Below are positions 1 through 5,864 of a stretch of DNA of 6,283 nucleotides, piece after piece. The stretch covers positions 66,711 through 72,993 of the forward strand of contig NHGT02000020.1 in assembly GCA_002170005.2 (NCBI GenBank), read 5' to 3'. How positions within the stretch are numbered: the stretch's first letter is position 1; each line of letters opens with the position of its first letter. The DNA is from a bacterium TMED144 (GTDB taxonomy: Bacteria; Fidelibacterota; Marinisomatia; Marinisomatales; TCS55). The translations under genes and the position numbers were made by a program. The notes below the pieces were generated by a model that worked only from the letters and a program-made list of their open reading frames with translations, made no database searches and was not told where the DNA came from.

Positions 1-618
1 GGGTTCTCTTGGTCCTTCATCTTTTTTAATTGTTGTGCCTTCGCCATTTACGACAGAGACAATTTCATTTGAAAATTTATCCATTTCATATGCTTTTAGT
101 GCTTTCTCATGAGAGGATATTGCGAAGTCTTCTTGTTCGCTTCTTGTGATATTGAGATCATTGGCTAGATTTTCAGCAGTTTCTCCCATACCTATATAAA
201 ATTCTTGCTCTGCTAATTCTGGGTGAAAATCTGGTGCAAAACCTCCCATGGGAACAGAGAACATATCTTCTACTCCAACTGCTATACCCGCATCTATATC
301 GCCAGCTTCAATAGAGGTACTTAACTGATGAACAGCATCCATCGATGAGCCGCAGAATCGATTGATAACTTTTCCTGTAGACTCAACTGGCAAACCAGCT
401 AAAACTCCAACTGACTTTCCTATAATGTGGCCTTGAGGACCTTCTGGGTAAGCACAGCCAACAATAACATCTTCTATTTGATTAGGATCGATCGAATTTC
501 TACTTAAAAGACTTTTTACTACTTGGGCTGCTAGGTCATCTGGTCTTATTCCAACAATTTGACCATTTTTCATTCCAATGGGAGACCTTACTCCATCAAT
601 GATATGTGATTTATTCAT
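1..618 (-). CDS. fadA: Acetyl-CoA C-acyltransferase (thiolase, FadA type), partial: N-terminal 206 residues
   Basis: This encodes the N-terminal half of a thiolase, which cleaves 3-ketoacyl-CoA with CoA to give acetyl-CoA and a shortened acyl-CoA, the last step of beta-oxidation in the cytoplasm. I translated 206 codons from the ATG at 618 with no stop before the window edge. The nucleophile motif NRFCGSSMDA places the acyl-accepting cysteine at residue 89. The Cys-Gly-Ser-Ser context and the later DFHPEL and MGETAENLA stretches resemble FadA more than biosynthetic acetoacetyl-CoA thiolases. The usual family length is about 390 residues, so the catalytic His and second Cys lie outside the window. 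It follows the acyl-CoA dehydrogenase gene by only 9 bases, so the two are almost certainly co-transcribed. Thiolase is certain in practice; the exact FadA versus FadI subtype is inferred. Confidence 0.9.
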   Translation of the reverse strand, partial: MNKSHIIDGVRSPIGMKNGQIVGIRPDDLAAQVVKSLLSRNSIDPNQIEDVIVGCAYPEGPQGHIIGKSVGVLAGLPVESTGKVINRFCGSSMDAVHQLSTSIEAGDIDAGIAVGVEDMFSVPMGGFAPDFHPELAEQEFYIGMGETAENLANDLNITRSEQEDFAISSHEKALKAYEMDKFSNEIVSVVNGEGTTIKKDEGPREP

Positions 619-630
619 ATTAATCTCCTA
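619..630 (-). promoter_or_regulatory. Ribosome-binding site of the thiolase, overlapping the upstream stop codon
   Basis: Read on the minus strand, the sequence is TAGGAGATTAAT followed by ATG. AGGAG (625-629) lies 6 bases from the start codon, and the TAG stop of the acyl-CoA dehydrogenase (628-630) shares bases with it. This fixes the thiolase start at 618. It also suggests that ribosomes finishing the first gene can start the second, which is translational coupling by inference. Confidence 0.8.
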
Positions 631-2403
631 AAAAGGATATTTACCTTCTTTAAAAATGTATTTAGCTATATTTCTTTTAAGCTCAATAGTATTTGTTTGC
701 AATTGCGATTTAGAAATGATTTTATCAAGCATAGATTTTGAGCTATCCCCCATACCATGCTTTTTTAAATAAATACTTATATTTCTCGATGAGGATGTTA
801 GATGTTCACACATTTCATAGCTCAATATTTTTGCAATATCAATAACGCAGGTATTTTTACTATTTTCGTGAATTTTTTTCGCGCGAATTATCGTGCTTTC
901 AACATTATAGATATTTATCATTATGTCAGCAAGCATTTCAGTAATTTGTTGTTCATGCTGCAAGTCTTGACCAAAAATGCTTAAAGATTCATTGAATAAA
1001 TGTAAAAAACCTTTTTTAGTGAATTCTAAAGATAGACTTTCTTCATGTAATAATTCATCATGATCATTCATGTCATTTGATTCAAGAAAGCTTTCAATAT
1101 TTTGTATTGCATCGTAAATAGGTATTTCTTCAGTCAGAGCCTTTTTCATAAAAAAACCAATGATAACAGTGCGATTAATCTCATTAGTTCCTTCCCATAT
1201 TTGATTGATTCTATTATCTCTAAAGGCTGGAGCTAAAGGGTATTCTTCTAAATAACCATAACCTCCAAATATTTGCAGCCCCTCATCAATAACCCATTGG
1301 CTTGTATCGCTTGCGTAAACTTTTACCATTGATGTTTCAATGGCAAATTTTTCCATAGCGCTAATCATTTTTTTGAAATAATTCTTATCTGTTTTTTTAA
1401 TAGTATCAATTTCTGATTGTATAGAACCTATTGTTCTGTATATCATACTATCAGAAGTAAAAGTATGAACAGTCATGTCAGCAACCTTTTTTATCATGGC
1501 ATCAAAATTTGATATGGAAGTACCAAAGGCTTTTCTCTCTTGAGCGTATTCTGCAACAGCATCAATTACTAGTTTGGAACCACCAAGACAAGAACAGCCC
1601 AGTTTAAATCTTCCCATATCTAGGGTACTAAATGCTATCTCAGCACCCTTGCCTGGAGTTGCTAAAATATTTTCAGCAGGAATTTTTGCATTTTGAAAAT
1701 TCAATGAAACTGTAGAGGATCCTTTCATTCCTAATTTTTTTTCTTCAGCGCCTAGTGTAAATCCTTCCGTGCCAGATTCAACTAAAAACCCTGTTAATTT
1801 ACCATTTAATTGAGCAAAAACAGTATAAAGCGATGCCCATCCCCCATTTGTAATGAAAACTTTCTCCCCATTAAGGACGTATGATTTTCCATCTTCTGAT
1901 AATGTTGCTGTTGTTTTCGCTCCCATTGCATCTGAACCGGAAGAAGGTTCTGTTAGGCCGAATGCGCAAATAATTTCACCCGAAACTATTTTAGATAAAT
2001 ATTTTTCTTTTTGGGATTGTGTGCCAAACCATATTAATGGTAATGAACCGATACCAGTTTGAACTGCCCATGTGACAGCAAAAGAAGGACTATACACGAG
2101 CGCTTCAGCCACAATTGCAGAAGTAATTTTATCCAGATCAGAACCACCAAATTTTTCAGGTATATCGATTCCTAATAAACCTAATTCAGACATTTCGTCA
2201 AGTAATTTTTTACTTAATTTAGGATCGTAAGATTCGATTTCCTTCTTTTGAGATAGAATTTTTTCTCGATCGAAATCTCTAACCATATTGTATATTTCTT
2301 TATGCTCTTCGCTAAAGTCTTCCCTGGTAAAGACATCTAAATTTGTTATTGGATTTAGTATAAATTCTCCTCCGAGAATATCTGAATTATTTTGTCCATT
2401 CAT
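628..2403 (-). CDS. fadE: Acyl-CoA dehydrogenase, long-chain FadE/VLCAD type (591 aa)
   Basis: This is an FAD-dependent acyl-CoA dehydrogenase, catalysing the first step of beta-oxidation (acyl-CoA to trans-2-enoyl-CoA) and passing electrons to an electron-transfer flavoprotein. In order: helical N-terminal domain (about 30-145), beta domain starting with the family signature FGLTEPSSGSDAMGA (148-162), LDMGRFKLG (261-269), ERKAFGTSI (289-297), QIFGGYGY (377-384) and IWEGTNEINR (402-411). By analogy with VLCAD and MCAD, the glutamate at 404 in the last motif is the catalytic base. The core ends near 425, and about 165 further helical residues follow. That extension and the total length match VLCAD/ACAD9 and Bacillus FadE (about 594 residues), not the roughly 380-residue short-chain enzymes or the 814-residue E. 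coli FadE. It is the first gene of a leftward unit with the thiolase. A preference for long-chain substrates is inferred from architecture. Confidence 0.93.
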   Translation of the reverse strand: MNGQNNSDILGGEFILNPITNLDVFTREDFSEEHKEIYNMVRDFDREKILSQKKEIESYDPKLSKKLLDEMSELGLLGIDIPEKFGGSDLDKITSAIVAEALVYSPSFAVTWAVQTGIGSLPLIWFGTQSQKEKYLSKIVSGEIICAFGLTEPSSGSDAMGAKTTATLSEDGKSYVLNGEKVFITNGGWASLYTVFAQLNGKLTGFLVESGTEGFTLGAEEKKLGMKGSSTVSLNFQNAKIPAENILATPGKGAEIAFSTLDMGRFKLGCSCLGGSKLVIDAVAEYAQERKAFGTSISNFDAMIKKVADMTVHTFTSDSMIYRTIGSIQSEIDTIKKTDKNYFKKMISAMEKFAIETSMVKVYASDTSQWVIDEGLQIFGGYGYLEEYPLAPAFRDNRINQIWEGTNEINRTVIIGFFMKKALTEEIPIYDAIQNIESFLESNDMNDHDELLHEESLSLEFTKKGFLHLFNESLSIFGQDLQHEQQITEMLADIMINIYNVESTIIRAKKIHENSKNTCVIDIAKILSYEMCEHLTSSSRNISIYLKKHGMGDSSKSMLDKIISKSQLQTNTIELKRNIAKYIFKEGKYPF

Positions 2404-2416
2404 ATTTAACCCCCTT
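2404..2416 (-). promoter_or_regulatory. Ribosome-binding site of fadE
   Basis: On the minus strand AAGGGGG (2410-2416) lies 6 bases before the ATG at 2403. This is a strong Shine-Dalgarno sequence and supports this start codon over internal methionines. None of the three plus-strand genes has a comparable site. Confidence 0.7.
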
Positions 2417-2430
2417 GAAATATGAGTATG

Positions 2431-2446
2431 ATTACTATAAGGTAAT
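2431..2446. promoter_or_regulatory. Short dyad over a fadE -10-like hexamer, possible operator
   Basis: ATTAC (2431-2435) and GTAAT (2442-2446) form a 5-bp inverted repeat around a 6-base spacer, with a third similar half-site GTTAC at 2451-2455. The dyad covers the minus-strand hexamer TATAGT. The related strings GTATGATTAC (2426-2435) and GTATGTTAC (2447-2455) also form an imperfect direct repeat, 21 bases start to start. The placement suits a repressor site, but the arms are short and the evidence is modest. Confidence 0.25.
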
Positions 2447-2473
2447 GTATGTTACGCATAGGTTAGTTATCAA
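2444..2473 (-). promoter_or_regulatory. Possible promoter of the fadE-fadA unit
   Basis: On the minus strand TTGATA (2468-2473) matches the -35 consensus at 5 of 6 positions. After 18 bases comes TACATT (2444-2449), 4 of 6 for a -10 box. This would start transcription about 35 bases before the ATG. A better -10 hexamer, TATAGT (2434-2439, 5 of 6), has no good -35 partner. In such AT-rich DNA these matches are weak evidence, and the actual start site is uncertain. Confidence 0.35.
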
Positions 2474-2539
2474 AATACATAAATATTATAATAAATAATA
2501 CCCATGTTTGTTCATTTTTTTTATTTAATAGTTTGTTTA

Positions 2540-2545
2540 TATAAT
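2540..2545 (+). promoter_or_regulatory. Possible -10 box for the receptor gene
   Basis: A perfect TATAAT lies about 135 bases upstream of the receptor start, but no convincing -35 hexamer stands at 16-18 bases before it. As an alternative, two TTTG motifs at 2507-2510 and 2532-2535 loosely resemble the spacing of a Bacteroidota sigma promoter, although the TA part of the -7 element does not fit. The surrounding sequence is nearly all A and T, so chance hexamers are likely. Confidence 0.3.
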
Positions 2546-2561
2546 AAAATTATTTTATTAT
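2541..2561. repeat. 21-base perfect AT-only palindrome
   Basis: The arms ATAATAAAAT (2541-2550) and ATTTTATTAT (2552-2561) are exact reverse complements around a single T at 2551. The palindrome overlaps the possible -10 box of the receptor gene and ends just before the Fur-box-like sequence. It could be an operator for a dimeric regulator. It contains only A and T in an AT-rich region, so chance is a serious alternative. Confidence 0.4.
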
Positions 2562-2562
2562 T

Positions 2563-2581
2563 GATAATGAGATTAAGTCTC
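2563..2581 (+). promoter_or_regulatory. Fur-box-like sequence upstream of the receptor gene
   Basis: Aligned to the classical 19-base Fur consensus GATAATGATAATCATTATC, this site matches at 14 positions by my count, with the first eight bases (GATAATGA) exact. The 3' half is degenerate. It lies about 100 bases before a FecA-like TonB-dependent receptor, just downstream of the possible -10 box, where a bound repressor could block transcription. Iron control is therefore an inference supported by both the motif and the downstream gene. Fur sites in this lineage may differ from the E. coli consensus. Confidence 0.45.
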
Positions 2582-2619
2582 AATAACAAAAAAACTTAAT
2601 TTATTTTCTAAGCGTGTAA

Positions 2620-2652
2620 AAGTAGCCTTTAATAATTTTCTAAAGGCTACTT
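2620..2652. repeat. Perfect 12-bp inverted repeat in the receptor leader
   Basis: The arms AAGTAGCCTTTA (2620-2631) and TAAAGGCTACTT (2641-2652) are exact reverse complements around a 9-base spacer (2632-2640), with five G-C pairs per stem. It ends 27 bases before the receptor ATG and would fall in the 5' untranslated leader if transcription starts near 2550. No run of T follows on the plus strand, and only a short TTTA follows on the minus strand, so it does not look like a standard intrinsic terminator. An operator or a leader hairpin affecting translation or stability are the better readings. Confidence 0.6.
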
Positions 2653-2679
2653 AAAAACATTTAATGAAAGAATATTTTA

Positions 2680-5157
2680 ATGATGTATTTAAGAAAACTT
2701 GAATTGAAATATGTGAAGAGAACAGCCTTTTCTTTTTCGATATTTACAATGCTTTTAGGTCAAAATTCTCTTGCTGGTAAAATCACCAATATAGAAAATA
2801 ATAACCCCATATCTGATGTTAATATTTTAATTCCAGAACTTAATATTGGTGCTGCAACGGATAATAATGGTTTTTTTAAAATCAATATACCTAGCAATAT
2901 TAAAAATTTTAATCTAGAGATAAGTGCAGTTGGTTTTGCTAAAGTAATACAAAAAATTACTATGAGAAAAGATATAGACATTTTATATGTTGAATTATCG
3001 CCAGAAATTTTAAAAATGAATCCTATTGTTGTTCTAAAAAATTTGTCTAGGATTGATACTCCCTTTTTAAGAACTCCTGGCTCCTCAGATGTGGTTAGCA
3101 GTATAGAGTTAAAAAGTTTTAATGATAATGATATAAATAGAATTATATCGCGTATACCTGGTGTATACATTCAAGAAGAAGATGGTTTTGGTTTAAGGCC
3201 CAATATAGGTATGAGAGGAACTGGTGTAGAAAGAAGTTCAAAGATTAATATTATGGAAGATGGTGTGCCAATTTCACCTGCGCCTTATTCATCACCTGCA
3301 GCATATTACTCGCCAACTGCTGGCAGAATGCATGCCATTGAAGCGCGTAAAGGTGCATCTCAAATTAAGTATGGACCAAACTCTACCGGAGGTTCATTAA
3401 ATTATGTTTCAACTCCCATTCCCGAAAAATTTAAAACTATCATGAATTTTAAAACTGGTAATTTTAACAGTAAAACCATTAAAGCGAGCATCGGTTCTAA
3501 TAACGGAAAATTTGGATATTTATTTGAAACTTTTTATGATAAAAATGATGGATTTAAAAAAATCGATCTTAATAGTTCAAATACAGGTTACACAAAATTA
3601 GATTTTCTTGGAAAACTAAGGTATAGCTCAAAAATATATGGAAAATTTTTTAATGCATCTGAACTAAAATTGAGCTCCACTAGTGAAGTAAGCAATGAAA
3701 CTTATCTAGGTTTAACCCAACAAGATTTTGAAGTGAATCCTTACAGAAGGTATAATTCCTCTCAAAAAGATAAAATGATAGCAGACCATTTACAAGTCAC
3801 TTTCTCAAATTCAATCAGATTGAATGACAATTTTAATTTAAGTTTTATTTCTTACAATAATATTTTTAATCGAAATTGGTATAAACTTTCAAAGATAAAT
3901 GAAGCGTCGATAGGTTCGATTCTTAATGAGGGCAATGATCACAAGTATTACAAATTTCTGACATCTATTGATACACCTGAAAATATCTATAAAATAAAAG
4001 CTAATAATAGAGATTATATTTCTAATGGAATTCAATTTGTCGCCAATATAAAATATAATCTATTTGTAAATCATTTTATAAAAATAGGATTCAGGAAGCA
4101 CAATGATGAAATGGATAGATTTCAAAAATTAGATAATTACAAAATGTCAAGCGGTAGTTTAGTATTAAATGATAGAGGCGAATGGGGCGTTGGGTCAAAG
4201 AATAACAGACTTGATAGGGCTAGTTCAAAATCTATTTTTGTTGAAGATCAGTTTGCATATAAAAATTTAACTGTAACGACTGGCTTTAGAAATGAATCTA
4301 TCGAGATTGAAAGGAAAGACTGGAATCTTGATGTAACGGATAGTGGTTTATCATGGAATGACCCTGATCGAACATTAAGCCCTAAAATTAAAAATAAATC
4401 AATTAACATTCTTGTGCCAGGAGTAAGTTTTAATTATGAATTATTACCTAACATAAATACAATTATTGGTTTTCATAAAGGGTTTTCTCCTCCTGGGCCT
4501 GGTAGCAATCAAAGTGATAATGTTAAGCCAGAAGAAAGTTTAAATACTGAGTTTGGTGCTAGTATATCTTCAGGATTAAACTCTTTTAAAACAATTTTTT
4601 TTATAAATGATTATAAGAATCTATTAGGTAGCGATACGCAATTTGCAGGCCTTGGCACTTATGATCAATTCAATGCAGGTAAAGTATATATTAGAGGATT
4701 AGAATTAAGTTTTACAAACAAAATTCTTATAAAGGAATTCATAATACCTTTTCAACTAAGTTATACATTAACCACTACAGAATTTAAATCTAGCTTTGAA
4801 AGTGATTATGAACCATGGGGTACGGTTGAAGAAGGATTTGAACTTCCTTATTTGCCCAAGCATCAATTGTTTATTGAGTCAGGATTATCCTATTCAAAAC
4901 TTGATTTTAATATTAGGCTTAAAAATTCTAGCAGAATGAGAACAATAGCTGGAAAAGGGGATTTGGATAAGAATTTTTCAACAGATGAAATAAGATTGAT
5001 TGATTTTTTTGGATTATATAAAATCAATAATAGTTTAAATTTTTTCTTTTCTTTATCTAATTTGACTGATACTAAATCTGTTGTCTCTAGGAGACCTGCG
5101 GGACTAAGATCCTCATTGCCTCGATCTATTAATTTCGGTATTAGATTTGATAGCTAA
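2680..5157 (+). CDS. TonB-dependent outer-membrane receptor, FecA-like, with N-terminal carboxypeptidase-regulatory-like domain (825 aa)
   Basis: This is an outer-membrane gated channel that imports a scarce ligand using TonB-ExbBD energy. A Lys/Arg-rich start and hydrophobic stretch (about 15-27) end in NSLAG, so signal-peptidase cleavage is likely after Ala32. Residues 34-108 look like a carboxypeptidase-regulatory-like beta domain (ISDVNILIP, AATDNNGFFKINIP). The plug covers about 125-247, with RIPGVYIQ (158-165), MRGTG (178-182), MEDGVPISPAPYSSP (192-206) and YGPNSTGGSLNYVST (231-245). The APYSSP and YGPNSTGG stretches resemble FecA, the ferric-citrate receptor. The remaining 580 or so residues are the barrel, including GFHKGFSPPGPGS (597-609) and a final strand, SINFGIRF. 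The last residue is Ser, not the common terminal aromatic. There is no FecA-type signalling domain and no FecI/FecR nearby, so classical surface signalling is unlikely. The ligand is not determined; a ferric chelate is the best guess. Two adjacent ATGs (2680, 2683) are possible starts. Confidence 0.92.
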   Translation: MMYLRKLELKYVKRTAFSFSIFTMLLGQNSLAGKITNIENNNPISDVNILIPELNIGAATDNNGFFKINIPSNIKNFNLEISAVGFAKVIQKITMRKDIDILYVELSPEILKMNPIVVLKNLSRIDTPFLRTPGSSDVVSSIELKSFNDNDINRIISRIPGVYIQEEDGFGLRPNIGMRGTGVERSSKINIMEDGVPISPAPYSSPAAYYSPTAGRMHAIEARKGASQIKYGPNSTGGSLNYVSTPIPEKFKTIMNFKTGNFNSKTIKASIGSNNGKFGYLFETFYDKNDGFKKIDLNSSNTGYTKLDFLGKLRYSSKIYGKFFNASELKLSSTSEVSNETYLGLTQQDFEVNPYRRYNSSQKDKMIADHLQVTFSNSIRLNDNFNLSFISYNNIFNRNWYKLSKINEASIGSILNEGNDHKYYKFLTSIDTPENIYKIKANNRDYISNGIQFVANIKYNLFVNHFIKIGFRKHNDEMDRFQKLDNYKMSSGSLVLNDRGEWGVGSKNNRLDRASSKSIFVEDQFAYKNLTVTTGFRNESIEIERKDWNLDVTDSGLSWNDPDRTLSPKIKNKSINILVPGVSFNYELLPNINTIIGFHKGFSPPGPGSNQSDNVKPEESLNTEFGASISSGLNSFKTIFFINDYKNLLGSDTQFAGLGTYDQFNAGKVYIRGLELSFTNKILIKEFIIPFQLSYTLTTTEFKSSFESDYEPWGTVEEGFELPYLPKHQLFIESGLSYSKLDFNIRLKNSSRMRTIAGKGDLDKNFSTDEIRLIDFFGLYKINNSLNFFFSLSNLTDTKSVVSRRPAGLRSSLPRSINFGIRFDS

Positions 5158-5174
5158 ATCTGAATTATTTGCTA
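5151..5174 (+). terminator. Weak hairpin at the receptor stop codon, doubtful terminator
   Basis: TAGC and AAAT (5151-5159, with one bulged T at 5155) can pair with ATTTGCTA (5167-5174) around a 7-base loop. The stem is AT-rich and is followed by mixed A and T, not a run of T, so it would be at best a leaky terminator. It includes the receptor stop codon. Confidence 0.2.
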
Positions 5175-5188
5175 ATTTAAAAATAAAA

Positions 5189-5194
5189 TATAAT
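5189..5194 (+). promoter_or_regulatory. Possible -10 box for the TetR-family gene
   Basis: A perfect TATAAT lies 33 bases before the ATG at 5228, within the 70-base gap after the receptor. The best upstream candidate, TTATTT at 5165-5170 (18-base spacing), is a poor -35 match. This would allow the regulator to be expressed separately from the receptor, but read-through is equally possible. Confidence 0.3.
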
Positions 5195-5227
5195 TCGTTG
5201 TAAAAAATAAGTTAATTTTTCTTTACT

Positions 5228-5830
5228 ATGGTAACTGAAAGACAAATAAAAGAACGAGAACTCAGAAAGCAGAATATTCTTGACAGTGCATTATCGGTTT
5301 TCAAAAATAAAGGCTTTGAGGGCTCTACGATGGATGAAATTGCAAAAGATGCTGACTTTGGAAAAGCCACCCTTTATTATTATTTTAATTCTAAAGAGGA
5401 AATTTTTGTAGAAATTTTGAATAATGGATGGAAAATGATATGGGAATCAATCGAAGAAGAGGTTCACGACCATGATCAGCCTAAAGAAACATTTATAAAT
5501 TCGTTAAATATTATAGGTGGCCTAGTAAGAAAAAATCAAATCTTATTTGAATTTCTTTTTACTGCCCCTCAAATGATGCCTACAGCTTTTTCTGATGATA
5601 AAAATAGTTGGAAAAATTATCAAAATAAAATGTACGGTGTTTTTCAGAGTCTTTTAGAGGAAGGGATCGAGAAAAATGAATTTCCTAAAATGCGATCAGA
5701 TATTATGATGAGAGCTATTGGGGGCTTATTTCATGGGCTATTTTTTTTAGGAAATGATAAGAAACAAATGTCGAGAGAAACTATGGAAGAATTTATATCT
5801 ACTTTCATTGGTAATTATAGCTCGGATTAG
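5228..5830 (+). CDS. TetR/AcrR-family transcriptional regulator (200 aa)
   Basis: This is a dimeric DNA-binding repressor of the TetR family. The N-terminal domain (about 12-60) carries the family pattern: ILDSALSVFKNKGFEGSTM, then the helix-turn-helix TMDEIAKDADFGKATLYYYF (34-53) and NSKEEIF. Length 200 is typical. Residues 62-200 form the variable all-helical ligand and dimer domain, with hydrophobic stretches such as NQILFEFLFTAPQMM (103-117) and GLFHGLFFLG (166-175) that could line a pocket for a hydrophobic ligand. The start is the first ATG in frame; no Shine-Dalgarno sequence precedes it. It is 70 bases after the receptor and 34 before a lipoprotein gene, on the same strand. Its target is unknown: candidates are its own unit or the divergent fad unit, since several TetR-family FadR proteins respond to acyl-CoA. 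That link is inference only. Confidence 0.92.
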   Translation: MVTERQIKERELRKQNILDSALSVFKNKGFEGSTMDEIAKDADFGKATLYYYFNSKEEIFVEILNNGWKMIWESIEEEVHDHDQPKETFINSLNIIGGLVRKNQILFEFLFTAPQMMPTAFSDDKNSWKNYQNKMYGVFQSLLEEGIEKNEFPKMRSDIMMRAIGGLFHGLFFLGNDKKQMSRETMEEFISTFIGNYSSD

Positions 5831-5864
5831 TTTTTTTGAATTTATTTAAAACACCTTAAATGAT

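Noticed and set aside
802..984. Short plus-strand open frame of 60 codons
   Set aside because: It lies wholly antisense within the acyl-CoA dehydrogenase gene, has no ribosome-binding site and encodes nothing recognisable.
1853..2062. Plus-strand open frame of 69 codons
   Set aside because: It is antisense to the conserved FAD-binding part of the acyl-CoA dehydrogenase, so the openness is explained by the real gene on the other strand.
2404..2679. Small RNA or riboswitch in the intergenic region
   Set aside because: Apart from the 12-bp inverted repeat and DNA-style palindromes, I see no multi-stem fold or known aptamer consensus, and the sequence is almost all A and T.
2664..2702. 12-codon open frame starting after the leader hairpin and overlapping the receptor start
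   Set aside because: A leader peptide was considered, but it has no ribosome-binding site, no repeated regulatory codons and a length expected by chance.
2760..3170. Minus-strand open frame of 136 codons with hydrophobic stretches
   Set aside because: It is antisense to the signal peptide, N-terminal domain and plug of the receptor. The hydrophobicity comes from reading AT-rich codons backwards, and the real frame has clear family motifs.
5831..5864. T-run directly after the TetR stop codon as an intrinsic terminator
   Set aside because: No stable stem precedes the run; only weak TAAT/ATTA pairing is available. The lipoprotein gene follows within 34 bases.
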